A DNA stretch of 64,000 bases from Natronorubrum daqingense (GCF_001971705.1 NZ_CP019327.1:124001-188000), one strand, 5' to 3'. Positions 25,813 to 35,061 are shown, numbered from the stretch's first letter. The notes: a model not told the origin generated them from the sequence alone. Numbers and translations: made by a program.

Positions 25813-26409
25813 TCAAAATGTCTCGTACCCGTCCGTATCCAGATAGTGATGCGCTACCGTAATTGCCTGATCGGCGTGTAACAGCGACGGCCCCAGTCGA
25901 AGCCGCCGGTCGACGACGTCCTCGAGCAACCCGACTTCCTTGTCGGTGAAATTCTGGTGATCCGAGAGGACGAAGATGGGGTCCTCGAGTGCTTCGACGT
26001 CTCCGACCGACTCCCCGTCCTCGTGCAGTTGCACGACGGTGCCGTCGTCCGCGAGTTCCTCGAGCGTCGCCTCGAATCCGCGACGATAGACTTCGATTCC
26101 GGGACTCGGTTCTGCGGGAAGTGCGCCGATAGCTTCCTCGCGGTGCTCGAGGGCGTTTCGAACCAGGGCGGCCGTGCTTCGTTCGTCCGGGTTCAGCCGA
26201 CGAAGCTCGCTGCCGTCGAAGGTGATGGTGAGTTCGTCCTGGACGACGAGGTGGGTGCGAACGTCTTCGCGAATACCGTGTGAGGTGACGAACGAGGCGG
26301 TAATCGATCGACAGAGGGCGTCTAAGCGACCGGCACCGCCCGCGAGGTCGTCGAGCGAGAAGTCGGCGTCGGTCGGAACCTCGTGACCGATGCATACGAA
26401 CTGGCGCAT
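25813..26409 (-). CDS. trmY: tRNA (pseudouridine(54)-N1)-methyltransferase TrmY
   Basis: This 198-residue SPOUT-class methyltransferase corresponds to the DUF358/TrmY family. It starts MRQFVCIGHEVPTDADFSLD and has RLDALCRSITASFVTSHGIR, TFDGSELRRLNPDERSTAAL, and the SAM-knot segment DPIFVLSDHQNFTDKE. It methylates N1 of pseudouridine-54 in the T-loop, giving m1-pseudouridine in archaeal tRNA. Pus10, which makes the pseudouridine, is encoded 2.3 kb away (28753-30120). The length fits the family. Confidence 0.92.
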   Translation of the reverse strand: MRQFVCIGHEVPTDADFSLDDLAGGAGRLDALCRSITASFVTSHGIREDVRTHLVVQDELTITFDGSELRRLNPDERSTAALVRNALEHREEAIGALPAEPSPGIEVYRRGFEATLEELADDGTVVQLHEDGESVGDVEALEDPIFVLSDHQNFTDKEVGLLEDVVDRRLRLGPSLLHADQAITVAHHYLDTDGYETF

Positions 26410-26590
26410 ACTCGCAGGTGAGCGGCCGATGGGATAGCCTCCACGATTCGACCCGCCGGGATGGTTCGAGTACAGCCGGACTCGACGAACAGTTTACCAC
26501 GCCGAAATCAGCCCGCAGCGACGTTCACACCGAATTGGCTGGCATAGGCATGGCCAACCGTTTCAGGTGTCTCGAGGGTGGTATACGGAC

Positions 26591-26764
26591 ATGGCAAAAT
26601 CTCAGTCGTCACCCGCGAAAGGCGATGACTCAGGAGTCCTTGCGCACCTCGACGGCAGAGCGTGCCCCTACTGCGAGTCGGGAACGCTCGAGGAAGGTGT
26701 CTACAAGGACAATCGCGCGGTGATCTGCACCGATTGCGAGACGCCACACGCACAGTTGTGGTGA
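26591..26764 (+). CDS. Small zinc-finger protein (HVO_A0556-like)
   Basis: This 57-residue protein has a single treble-clef-like zinc ribbon: CPYCESGTLEEGVYKDNRAV followed by ICTDCETPHAQLW. The CxxC...CxxC spacing, GxYKxNxAVxCxxCxTPxAQxW pattern and small size match a group of haloarchaeal one-domain zinc finger proteins. The ATG at 26591 fits the conserved start better than the upstream in-frame ATG. A regulatory or RNA-related role is likely but unproven. Confidence 0.75.
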   Translation: MAKSQSSPAKGDDSGVLAHLDGRACPYCESGTLEEGVYKDNRAVICTDCETPHAQLW

Positions 26765-26825
26765 GAGGCGCGGCGAAGAAACCCCGAGTAGCGAACGCAG
26801 GCGGCGACGAACCGCGAATCGCGAC

Positions 26826-27017
26826 TTACGGTTGCGAATCCGGGTACTCGTGTCCGACGATCAGCGCGAGCGCGTGGACCGAGAGGAGGCCAACGAGGAC
26901 CAAGAACGCGCCTGCCGAATCGATTCCGGCGAGGAAAACCGGCAGGTAGGCGACCGGCAAGAGCGTGCCGAGCCAGAATCCTGCGGCAGTGATTGCGTAA
27001 TTCAGGTGGCGGCTCAT
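26826..27017 (-). CDS. Small two-helix membrane protein
   Basis: This 63-residue protein starts MSRHLNYAITAAGFWLG and has two hydrophobic helices (about 8-28 and 36-55). It ends in a short charged tail, GHEYPDSQP. It lies 4 bp downstream of a DUF7511-like gene on the same strand, so the two are almost certainly co-translated. I do not recognise a domain. The pair may form a small membrane-associated complex. Confidence 0.65.
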   Translation of the reverse strand: MSRHLNYAITAAGFWLGTLLPVAYLPVFLAGIDSAGAFLVLVGLLSVHALALIVGHEYPDSQP

Positions 27018-27021
27018 TGTA

Positions 27022-27210
27022 TTAACGCATCGACTCGAGCGAGACGAACGAATCCGCTTGGGCCGTGATCCAGGTGGTTGAGAGGATGTCGTCACTCGCG
27101 TCTCGTGGGAAGATCGCACACTCGTCGGGGGCGTCATCGTTCTCGACCGTGACGTAATCGAGCGTCGTCGGTTCGCTATCGGCGTGGTGTGAGTCGGCAT
27201 TCGTGTTCAT
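27022..27210 (-). CDS. DUF7511-like small haloarchaeal protein
   Basis: This 62-residue protein has DYVTVENDDAPDECAIFPRD followed by ILSTTWITA and SFVSLESMR. The PDEC-x-IFP, (T/S)xWITA and SFVxLExMR elements are the pattern of a family widespread in haloarchaea (DUF7511, from memory). These proteins are short, soluble and of unknown function. It is the first gene of a two-gene unit with the small membrane protein downstream, with only 4 bp between them. Confidence 0.7.
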   Translation of the reverse strand: MNTNADSHHADSEPTTLDYVTVENDDAPDECAIFPRDASDDILSTTWITAQADSFVSLESMR

Positions 27211-27497
27211 CGGTGACAGGCGATCGTGGAATCGCGCTACCTGCAGCTAACGCCGAATACCCTATTGTTATCGACCTGCTAATACGCTGAACGGTGTCGG
27301 TAGCGTTCATTTCCGTTCGAGTTTAGCCCGGTTATTCATACTGCCGTGAACGAAATCGTCTCGTGGGTGTACGCCGCGATTACGGTATTTCCAGTGTGCG
27401 CCAGCGGCGAACCTATCCGTGTACGTGAGTATTGTAACCGTTTACACGACCCGATTTCGACGAAAGTGGGATCGATTCGAATGAAGTCTGAACCGAG

Positions 27498-28601
27498 TTA
27501 CTCCATCGACGGACGGGCACCGAGCGTGAGCGACTCCGTCGCCTCCGTTCCGTCTCGCAAGAGGCCAATTTCGATCGTATCGCCGGGACTTCGCTGTAGT
27601 TCGAGGTACCTCGAGAGGGCGTGCTGGTCGGGAATCTCCTCGCCGTCGATTTCCTGGATCACGTCGCCGCCAATCGGCAGTGGCTCGCCTCGCCTGCTGA
27701 TCGACGCTGGCTCGAGGACGCCGTCTGCCGGTTCGCCGTCTACGACGTCGACGACCATGACGCCCGCGGCTTCCTCGAGGTCGTTTTCGTCCGCAATCTG
27801 GCGGTCGACGGTGGCGAGTTCGATTCCCAGATACGGGTGCTCGTATTCGCCCGTCTCGATGATCGACGGGACGACGCGGCTCGTGATGGCCGCCGAGATG
27901 GCGAAGCCGATGTTGTCCCCGCCGCCGGCGTTGATGACGCCGACGACGTTCCCGTCGAGGTCGACGAGCGGACCGCCACTGTTGCCCGGGTTGACCGCGG
28001 CGTCGGTCTGAACCACGTTCGAGTGCGAAAAGTCGCGCTCGGCCGTCTCGAGCGTTCGATCGACGCCGCTGACGATCCCTTCCGTCATCGTTCCCTCGAG
28101 TCCGAGCGGGTTACCGATCGCGAGCACCTGCTGGCCGACGACGGGGTACTCCTCGGAGAGCGAGAGCGGCGAGGACTCCTCCGGGACGTGGTGGGCCTCG
28201 AGTACGGCCAGGTCGCTGTAGGCGTCGGCACCGACGACGGTCGTGCTGGTCCAGTCGCCGTTGATGTATTGGAGGTCGACTTCGGTGCCGTCTGCGATCA
28301 CGTGTTCGTTCGTGACGAGGTGCGTGTCGTCGATGAGGAAGCCGGAGCCCTGTCCCTCGCCGTCGCTACCGAGACCGGTATCGATGCCCGAGACCCGGAC
28401 CTGCGTCACCGAGTCGATGACGTCCTCGTAAATATCGGTGTAAACCGAGCCGTCGGCGACGTTGTCCGGGTCGTACGTGTTCGACGAGCCTCCCTCCATG
28501 GTGTTCTCCGAACGGGGTTCGGCACAGCCGGCGAGGACACCGGCCGCTGCCGTTCCGGCGAGCGTGAGCACCCCTCGCCGATTCAGTGTGAAGTCGTTCA
28601 T
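27498..28601 (-). CDS. HtrA/DegP-like serine protease, Tat lipoprotein
   Basis: This 367-residue protein has a Tat-type lipoprotein signal (NRRGVLTLAGTAAAG, lipobox LAGC near residue 26). A trypsin-like domain follows with the catalytic triad His in LVTNEHVIADG, Asp in AYSDLAVLEA and Ser in AVNPGNSGGPL. One C-terminal PDZ domain follows (about 265-360; GVMVVDVVDGEPADG, GDVIQEIDGEEI). It would degrade or refold damaged proteins outside the cell membrane. The start at 28601 is set by the signal peptide. It stands alone, divergent from pus10. Confidence 0.9.
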   Translation of the reverse strand: MNDFTLNRRGVLTLAGTAAAGVLAGCAEPRSENTMEGGSSNTYDPDNVADGSVYTDIYEDVIDSVTQVRVSGIDTGLGSDGEGQGSGFLIDDTHLVTNEHVIADGTEVDLQYINGDWTSTTVVGADAYSDLAVLEAHHVPEESSPLSLSEEYPVVGQQVLAIGNPLGLEGTMTEGIVSGVDRTLETAERDFSHSNVVQTDAAVNPGNSGGPLVDLDGNVVGVINAGGGDNIGFAISAAITSRVVPSIIETGEYEHPYLGIELATVDRQIADENDLEEAAGVMVVDVVDGEPADGVLEPASISRRGEPLPIGGDVIQEIDGEEIPDQHALSRYLELQRSPGDTIEIGLLRDGTEATESLTLGARPSME

Positions 28602-28752
28602 ACTGGTGAGGTAGGAGGCGACCCATTTGAACCTCCGGACTCTCGAGTGTTGACACGACGCCACAATCGATCGATTCGAACGCGCGGCTCCGCGGTGGAT
28701 TCGGCCCGCCAAAGGGAAAACGTGTTACCCGCGGCCGCCCGTTTGCTGTCAT

Positions 28753-30120
28753 ATGATCACGGAAGACGCCCGCGCGTTACTCGAGACGGGCCCCGTTTGT
28801 GACTCCTGTCTGGGGCGGCCCTTCGCCGAGCGAAGCTTCGGCCTGACGAACGACGAGCGCGGCCGCGCGCTGCGAACGACCATCGCGCTGGCCGACGACG
28901 AGGACTACGACCCGACCGAACCGGCCGAGTGTTGGGTCTGTGAGGGATACAGCGGCACCTACGACGCCCTCGCCGAAACGATCGTCGACGCCCTCGCCGA
29001 CGTCGAGTTCGACACCTATCAGGTCGGGACGCGGGTGCCCCCACTCGTCGAAGAGAACGATCGACTCCTGCGCGAGGACGCCGGCCTCGAGCCCGACGCC
29101 GGCGAAGCGATGAAACGCGACGTCAACCGCGAAGTGGGCCGTCGCGTCGGCGAGAAGACGGGAACCGACGTGGACTTCGACCGCCCCGACGTGCTCGCCG
29201 TCGTCGACCTCGAGGGGTTCGACCCGCTCGAGGCCCTCGAGTCGGGGTCCATCACGAGCCACGCAGTCGACGTACAGGTCAACGCCGCGTTCGTCTACGG
29301 CCGCTACCGGAAACTCGAGCGAGACATCCCCCAGACGGAGTGGCCGTGTAGAGAGTGTGGCGGCAGCGGAATCCAACTCGCCGACAGCGGCGAAGAACCC
29401 TGTGACTACTGTGGTGGATCCGGCTACATGTACGACACCAGCGTCGAACAGGTCGTCCGTCCGCACGTCGTCGACGCACTCGAGGGCGACGAGGGGACCT
29501 TCCACGGCGCGGGTCGCGAGGACGTCGACGCCCGCATGCTCGAGGAGGGCCGGCCGTTCGTCCTCGAAGTGACGCGGCCGCGGACGCGCGAGACGGACGT
29601 CGACGCCCTCGAACGCGAGATCAACGAGGCCGCCGCGGGGGCCGTCGAAGTCGAAGGGCTCCGTCTCGCGACCTACGACATGGTCGAACGCGTCAAGGAA
29701 CACGACGCGAGCAAACACTATCGCGCGGACGTCGAGTTCGGCGACTCGGTCGACGAAGACGCCTTCGAGGCCGCACTCGAGGAACTCACCGGGACGACCG
29801 TCGACCAGGACACGCCCCAGCGCGTCGACCATCGGCGCGCAGCCCTCACGCGCGAGCGAACCGTCTACGAGATGGACGGCGAGTTACTCGAGCCCACTCG
29901 AGCCGAGGTCCGCATCCACGGCGAGGGCGGCCTCTACGTGAAAGAACTGGTTAGCAGCGACGAGGGCCGAACCGTGCCGAGTCTGGCCGGCTTGCTCGAG
30001 ACAGCGGCCGAGGTGACGGCACTCGACGTGACGGGCGTGCAGGGCGAGGACGAGCCGTTCGAACTGGAGGCGTTCTTCCGCGACGAAATCGGCACATCAG
30101 ACGATAGTATCGACTCTTAG
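28753..30120 (+). CDS. pus10: tRNA pseudouridine synthase Pus10
   Basis: This 455-residue enzyme makes pseudouridine-54 (and in archaea often 55) in the T-loop of tRNA. The N-terminal THUMP-type region contains CDSCLGRPFAERSFG and CWVC, the Pus10 zinc site. The catalytic Asp lies in GREDVDARML, followed by RPFVLEVTRPR. A second pair of CxxC motifs in the middle (CRECGGSG and, about 20 residues on, CDYCGGSGY) forms a DnaJ-like zinc knuckle. It works upstream of TrmY, encoded nearby. A family-typical length. Confidence 0.92.
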   Translation: MITEDARALLETGPVCDSCLGRPFAERSFGLTNDERGRALRTTIALADDEDYDPTEPAECWVCEGYSGTYDALAETIVDALADVEFDTYQVGTRVPPLVEENDRLLREDAGLEPDAGEAMKRDVNREVGRRVGEKTGTDVDFDRPDVLAVVDLEGFDPLEALESGSITSHAVDVQVNAAFVYGRYRKLERDIPQTEWPCRECGGSGIQLADSGEEPCDYCGGSGYMYDTSVEQVVRPHVVDALEGDEGTFHGAGREDVDARMLEEGRPFVLEVTRPRTRETDVDALEREINEAAAGAVEVEGLRLATYDMVERVKEHDASKHYRADVEFGDSVDEDAFEAALEELTGTTVDQDTPQRVDHRRAALTRERTVYEMDGELLEPTRAEVRIHGEGGLYVKELVSSDEGRTVPSLAGLLETAAEVTALDVTGVQGEDEPFELEAFFRDEIGTSDDSIDS

Positions 30121-30249
30121 TCCGTTTCGAGGCGATCTCGTGTCCGTTGCACGTAGCAGTTCTCTTCCCAACTTCGTTTTGCAGCGATCGAATCGAGCAG
30201 TGCAATCGTTTTCGTCGTCATACGATGTGTCTGCAATTACGCCTGTCAG

Positions 30250-30549
30250 TTACAAGTCAGCGATTTCGTCGATATACTCGTCGTTGAGTTGTTCTTTGAG
30301 CACACGCAAATTGGCGGCTTCCTCACGACCGACGAGTTCAGTCAACTGATTGGATGTGATTTCATCGTCGTAATAGGCTGCGGCAATTTCCTGCTCGAGT
30401 TCGTCGTCGTGCGCTGCTTCACGAAGGTACTCTCTCAGTGCAGTGACGAGGATCTCAGTTCGATTCGAACCGAAAACCGTTGCGAGTGTATCCGCTCGAT
30501 CGACGAGTTGATGCGGTGCTTGAAACTCCACTCGCTTTTTCTCCCTCAT
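30250..30549 (-). CDS. Ribbon-helix-helix DNA-binding protein, antitoxin-like
   Basis: This 99-residue protein has an N-terminal ribbon-helix-helix: a beta strand KRVEFQAPHQLVDRAD, then helices with TVFGSNRTEILVTALREYLR. The C-terminal half is helical and acidic. The layout is that of solitary or antitoxin RHH proteins in haloarchaea. No intact toxin is encoded next to it; the 130 bp downstream holds only a 34-codon reading frame. It lies just before rnhB on the opposite strand and is less GC-rich than its neighbours. Confidence 0.7.
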   Translation of the reverse strand: MREKKRVEFQAPHQLVDRADTLATVFGSNRTEILVTALREYLREAAHDDELEQEIAAAYYDDEITSNQLTELVGREEAANLRVLKEQLNDEYIDEIADL

Positions 30550-30631
30550 TTTGTGTCCATTGCACAGCCGTCACCATAGTTGTCGTGCGAACAACGCAAC
30601 GATTTAGCAGGTAGCCTCAGATGCTCGTCGT

Positions 30632-31339
30632 ATGCAATTCGGCGTCGACGAAGCCGGGAAGGGGCCCGCCCTCGGCTCGATGTTCGCCGCGGCCGTCTCG
30701 CTCGAGGACCCCGCGACGCTGCCCGGGGGCATCGCGGACTCGAAGCGACTCGCACCCGAGCGACGCGAGGAACTGGCGTCGACGCTTCGCGAGGACGAGC
30801 GAATCCGCGTCGGCGTCGCCGAGATCACGCCGGCGAGGATCGACGACCCGGAGACGGACATGAACTCCCTCGCGGTCGCGGCTCACGCCAACGCCATCGT
30901 CGCGGCTCACGACGAACTCGCGGCCGACGCACTCGAGTCGACGCCGATTTCGGGACTCTGTGACGCCTGCGACACCGACGCGTCGCGGTTCGCTCGGCGC
31001 GTGGCGGACGCCTGTTCCGACGCGGCTGCCGCCGCCGACGCTGACTCCTCGCTCCTCGCACACCTCGAGGTCGACGCTCGTCACGGGGCCGACGACGAGT
31101 CGCCGCTCGTCGGCGCAGCCAGCATCGTCGCGAAAGTCGAACGGGACGCCCACGTCGCCGCGCTCGCCGAGGAGTACGGCCAGATTGGCAGCGGCTATCC
31201 AAGCGATCCGACGACGCGGGAATTTCTCGCGTCCTACGTCGGCGAACGCGGCGAACTGCCGCCGTGCGCTCGCGAGTCCTGGTCGACCTGCGAGACGGTA
31301 CTCGCGGAGTCCCAGCAGACGGGCCTCGAGCAGTTTTGA
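30632..31339 (+). CDS. rnhB: Ribonuclease HII
   Basis: This 235-residue enzyme cleaves the RNA of RNA-DNA hybrids and single ribonucleotides in DNA. The active site begins FGVDEAGKGPALG (Asp6, Glu7). Further conserved acidic residues lie in IADSKRLAPERR and LEVDARHGADDE, followed by GAASIVAKVERD. The central segment from about residue 95 to 145, with many Ala and Asp, is the usual haloarchaeal insertion. It is monocistronic and followed at 31461 by a cation exchanger with its own promoter. Confidence 0.93.
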   Translation: MQFGVDEAGKGPALGSMFAAAVSLEDPATLPGGIADSKRLAPERREELASTLREDERIRVGVAEITPARIDDPETDMNSLAVAAHANAIVAAHDELAADALESTPISGLCDACDTDASRFARRVADACSDAAAAADADSSLLAHLEVDARHGADDESPLVGAASIVAKVERDAHVAALAEEYGQIGSGYPSDPTTREFLASYVGERGELPPCARESWSTCETVLAESQQTGLEQF

Positions 31340-31429
31340 CGCGTTCTCCCAGTCTGTTTCACCCCGCCACCGACGCGCAGATTCGGTCTGAACCCCCGCC
31401 GTCGACGCGCAGACTTGGCCGGCATCCTA

Positions 31430-31435
31430 TTTATA
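31430..31435 (+). promoter_or_regulatory. TATA box of the cation exchanger gene
   Basis: TTTATA is centred about 28 bp upstream of the GTG at 31461. This spacing supports GTG as the start of a leaderless transcript. Confidence 0.6.
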
Positions 31436-31460
31436 CGCACACGCGGTGCACGAGTGAATC

Positions 31461-32471
31461 GTGTTCGACGTGCTCGTCTACCTCGGTCTCGCAACCCTCG
31501 CAACGGCCGTCCTCTGGCGGGGGAGCCGGTGGCTCGAGGCGTCCGCGGACCAACTCGCGGTGGGCTACGGCGTCCCAGCCGTGGTGCAGGGAGCGGTCAT
31601 CGCCGCCGTGGGATCGAGCATGCCGGAACTGGTGAGCGTCATCGTCGCCACGCTGCGCCACGGCGCGTTCGAACTCGGTGTCGGCGCGATCGTCGGCTCT
31701 GCGGTGTTCAATCTGCTCGTCATCCCCGCTGCGTCGGTGCTGGTCGGCGACGGGGGGATGGCGACGAACCGAGATCTGGTGTACAAAGAATCGCTGTTCT
31801 ACATGCTCGCCGTCGCGTCGCTCCTGTTGACGTTCTCGCTCGCGGTGATTTACTATCCACTCGAGGGCGAGGGTCTTCAGGGGGCTGTCACCCGCCCGCT
31901 CGCGTTGTTCCCGCTGGTGTTGTACGGTCTCTACGTCTTCACGCAGGTGCTCGACGCCGCGGAGCACGAAGGCGTGGGCGACGCGACGGTCGATATTGGT
32001 CGTGCTTGGCTCTGGTTCGGTCTCGGGTTAGTAGTCATCATCGTCGGCGTCGAGGGACTCGTTCTGGCCGCGCTCGGACTCGGTGACGCCTTCGGAACCC
32101 CCGCCTTCCTCTGGGGGATGACCATCGTCGCCGCGGGCTCGAGCCTTCCCGACGCGTTCGTCAGCATCGTGGCCGCCCGATCGGGACGGGCGTCGGTCAG
32201 CCTCGCGAACGTGCTCGGAAGCAACGTCTTCGACCTGCTCGTGGCCATCCCGGTCGGCGTCCTCGTCGCCGGGACGCTTTCGATCACGTTCGCCCACATC
32301 GTGCCGATGATGGCCTTCCTGATCCTCGCGACGATCGTCTTCTTCACCATCGTTCGCACCGAAATGCGACTGACCGTCCCCGAAGCGTGGACCCTGCTCG
32401 CGCTCTACGGCGTCTTCGTCGTCTGGCTGATCCTCGAGAGCGTCGGGCTCTCGGACGTCGTCCCGACCTGA
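31461..32471 (+). CDS. Ca2+/cation antiporter (CaCA family)
   Basis: This 336-residue membrane protein has about ten hydrophobic segments and two alpha-repeats: AVGSSMPELVSVIVATLRHG with GAIVGSAVFNLL, and AAGSSLPDAFVSIVAARSGR with NVLGSNVFDLLVAIP. These are the ion-binding motifs of Na+/Ca2+ and Ca2+/H+ exchangers, oriented in opposite directions across the membrane. The family exports Ca2+ using the Na+ or H+ gradient. The second repeat has Asp for the usual Glu, as is common in the family. The GTG start is supported by the TATA box 28 bp upstream. Confidence 0.88.
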   Translation: MFDVLVYLGLATLATAVLWRGSRWLEASADQLAVGYGVPAVVQGAVIAAVGSSMPELVSVIVATLRHGAFELGVGAIVGSAVFNLLVIPAASVLVGDGGMATNRDLVYKESLFYMLAVASLLLTFSLAVIYYPLEGEGLQGAVTRPLALFPLVLYGLYVFTQVLDAAEHEGVGDATVDIGRAWLWFGLGLVVIIVGVEGLVLAALGLGDAFGTPAFLWGMTIVAAGSSLPDAFVSIVAARSGRASVSLANVLGSNVFDLLVAIPVGVLVAGTLSITFAHIVPMMAFLILATIVFFTIVRTEMRLTVPEAWTLLALYGVFVVWLILESVGLSDVVPT

Positions 32472-32551
32472 GCGACGCTCGCGACGAGTGGGTTCGTACT
32501 GGAAATGCCGAAACGACACGCAGAAACCGGACTCGAACTCGAACTCGAGCG

Positions 32552-34177
32552 TTACTTGTCCGTCATCAGCCGCTGGAGGATGTCCCCGTAGGCCGGACGG
32601 GTGATGAGGACGCCGATCAGGACGCCGAGGATGGTGATGATCGCGAACCCTTGGAGGTCGCCGAGGCTCATGACGGCCAGCGGCGACATGGCGATGATCG
32701 TCGTCGCCGCGGCGGCCCCGATGATCCAGAACGCTTTGCGGAAGCGGGATTCGAACACCCGCTGGGAGCTGACATCGCCCTCGTCCATCACCTCGTCGGC
32801 GATGATGATGAGGTCGTCCACCCCCGTCCCGACGACGGCGATGAACCCGGCAACGTGCGAGAGATCCAGCGGCATGCGTATCAGCGCCGCGAACCCGAGG
32901 AGGATGACCACCTCCGCCATCGCGGTGAGGATCATCGGCGTCGCGACCCGCACGTCGCGATAGCGCAGGAAGACCATCCCGCTGACGGTCAACACCGAGA
33001 GTCCGCCGATGAGCAGCGAGTAGAGCTTGAACTGATCGGCGAGTGCGGGCGACAGCGAGTACGTTTGTTCCTCGCTGAAGTCGAGTGGGGCGGGCATCGC
33101 ACCGGCTTGCAGACTCACGGAGAGTCCCTGTGCCTGCTGTTGGTTCTGGGCCCCCATCTGGAAGGATGGGTCGGATGCCCATTCACCCTGGTTCATGTTG
33201 TTGCCTAACTCTGGACCCATGCTGTGAGCGTCGATGGGCTCACCGTCGACGACCGTGAGCAGACAGTACTGCTCGTCGCTGTGATCGAAGTCGACGGTGT
33301 CTCCGTCGGGCTCGAGCGAGCACATCTGCTGTCCTTCGTCGGTGAACCCGAGGTCGTTCAGATCCTCCTGAAAGTCGGGTGCGGCGTTACTGTCGACTTC
33401 GACCGGAACGTCGTATCCGCTCCCGCGCTCGGAGGGTTCCGGCGGATCGACGGTCGCGATGTCGTCACCCTCGAGTACCGTCTGATTCGCCTGACCGTCG
33501 TCGTCTGGGTAGTAGGCGACGACCTCGACGATGCCACGATCCGAGAGCAACTCTCGGAGTTCGTCGGGGTCCATGTCCGGTACTTCGGTGACGACGTAGT
33601 GCTCGCCGCCGACCTGTTCGGATTCGTAGGTGTCGCCGCCGGAGAGGCCGGCTTCGTTGATCATCGACCCGATCGTGTCGACCATCTGAGCGCGCGTCTG
33701 ATCCGAGACGCCGTCGCGAACGTCATCGTCGGGATCGACTTCGTGACCTGTCTCGTCGCTCAGGACCGCGGCGAACTCCTCTTCGGTCACCTCGTCGGTG
33801 AACACCTCCGCGTGGACGTTCCCGCTGTCGTCGTGATCGACGCTCGCGTTCCCCGTGTCGAGGTCGAGTTCCTCGTAGAGGGCGGACTCGATTTCGGTGA
33901 GCCGTTCCCTGTCGACGGATCCTTCCTCCTCGTCCGTCGCGTCAGTCTCGATGTCCTCGGCGACCATCCCGACGACTGGGGCACTAATACGCGTGCCGCC
34001 GTCTAAGCCGAGTCCGTACTCGAGGTTCGTCGGATTGTCGTCGATACTCTCGTCGTCGACGTAGCTGTCGTCGGCCATGATCCCGCCAGGGATGAAGAGG
34101 GCGACGAGGGCGACGCTAACGAAGACGAGCAACAAGATGAGTCGCCAGTACTCGAGGATGAAGCGTTTCGGCCCCAT
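32552..34177 (-). CDS. secD: Protein translocase subunit SecD
   Basis: This 541-residue SecD forms with SecF the proton-driven accessory complex of the Sec translocon. There is an N-terminal membrane segment (about 10-30), the motif LGLDGGTRI, a large acidic extracytoplasmic domain, and five C-terminal membrane segments beginning around LYSLLIGGLSVLTVSGMVFL, with the RND-type motif GTGVDDLIIIADEVMDEG. It is downstream of secF with a one-base overlap (TAATG), so the two are translationally coupled. The strongly acidic periplasmic-equivalent domain is an adaptation to high salt. Confidence 0.93.
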   Translation of the reverse strand: MGPKRFILEYWRLILLLVFVSVALVALFIPGGIMADDSYVDDESIDDNPTNLEYGLGLDGGTRISAPVVGMVAEDIETDATDEEEGSVDRERLTEIESALYEELDLDTGNASVDHDDSGNVHAEVFTDEVTEEEFAAVLSDETGHEVDPDDDVRDGVSDQTRAQMVDTIGSMINEAGLSGGDTYESEQVGGEHYVVTEVPDMDPDELRELLSDRGIVEVVAYYPDDDGQANQTVLEGDDIATVDPPEPSERGSGYDVPVEVDSNAAPDFQEDLNDLGFTDEGQQMCSLEPDGDTVDFDHSDEQYCLLTVVDGEPIDAHSMGPELGNNMNQGEWASDPSFQMGAQNQQQAQGLSVSLQAGAMPAPLDFSEEQTYSLSPALADQFKLYSLLIGGLSVLTVSGMVFLRYRDVRVATPMILTAMAEVVILLGFAALIRMPLDLSHVAGFIAVVGTGVDDLIIIADEVMDEGDVSSQRVFESRFRKAFWIIGAAAATTIIAMSPLAVMSLGDLQGFAIITILGVLIGVLITRPAYGDILQRLMTDK

Positions 34178-35061
34178 TAGGATCTCACCCCCTCGAATTT
34201 GTACCAGCGAAGGAGACTCAGATTGAGCATGTACGTGTTCATGAGGTCGGCTGCGAGACCGACGAAGAGGATGATTCCGATCGAGGCGAGCAACTCGACG
34301 CCGAAGAGCCAGGCGGAGACCCCCATGACGAGCATCGCGGCCATCGAGGTCACCGTCATCGTGACGCCAGTTTGCATCGCTCGGTTGGTACTCTCGTAGA
34401 ACTCACCCTGTCGGCGCAGAATGTGGTTGTTCAACAGAATATCCGAGTCGACCGAATATCCGATCAACATCAACAGTGCGGCGACGGTCCCGAGCGAGAG
34501 CGAGATTCCCGTTACCGCCATGAACGCGAGCGGGATCATGATGTCTGAAAACGCCGACAGCACGATCGCGATCGACGGAACGAACGTCCGAAAGAGCAAG
34601 AACGCGATGACGCTCATCCCGAGAAAGGCGACGGCGATGCCCAACAATGCCGTCTGTTGGGTCTGTTCGCCGAAGCTCTCGGAGACCGTCGACTCGAGTT
34701 GGACGACGTCCGCGTCACCGTCTTGTTCCAGGTTTGACTCGGCTTGCTCGGTCAACGACTCGAGATCGGTCGTGGTGAACTGCACGATGTACTGGTTCTC
34801 CGTCTCCGGGGCCGTCACCTCCTGTACCGACTCGGGCTCCTCGTCGAACGCCTGCTCGATCTCTTCTTCCGAAGAGGTCGTCTGCACGGTCAGTTCGGAC
34901 CCGCCAGCGAAGTCCATGCCGAGCTGAACGGGTGCGCCCGTCGCGAGAAACGAACCGGTGAGAACGAGCAGTGCAACCGCGAGAACCGCGAGCGGCACTG
35001 CCGCGAGTTGGCGGTTGCTGTACCGGGTGTAGTCGAACTCCGGTACGTCGAAATTCGCCAT
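34177..35061 (-). CDS. secF: Protein translocase subunit SecF
   Basis: This 294-residue SecF has six predicted membrane segments. It has the SecF motif MDFAGGSELTVQT after the first and the conserved GYSVDSDILLNNHILRRQGE with ...MTVTSMAAMLVMG in the RND-like core. It precedes secD in the same transcript. The start at 35061 (MANFDVPEFDY) is the typical family start. A DUF5812-like gene lies 79 bp upstream on the same strand. Confidence 0.93.
   Translation of the reverse strand: MANFDVPEFDYTRYSNRQLAAVPLAVLAVALLVLTGSFLATGAPVQLGMDFAGGSELTVQTTSSEEEIEQAFDEEPESVQEVTAPETENQYIVQFTTTDLESLTEQAESNLEQDGDADVVQLESTVSESFGEQTQQTALLGIAVAFLGMSVIAFLLFRTFVPSIAIVLSAFSDIMIPLAFMAVTGISLSLGTVAALLMLIGYSVDSDILLNNHILRRQGEFYESTNRAMQTGVTMTVTSMAAMLVMGVSAWLFGVELLASIGIILFVGLAADLMNTYMLNLSLLRWYKFEGVRS

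Noticed and set aside
30117-30221. 34-codon minus-strand frame after the RHH gene (MTTKTIALLDSIAAKR...)
   Set aside because: It overlaps the pus10 stop, is very short and lacks PIN or RelE motifs. It may be a trace of a toxin but cannot be called.
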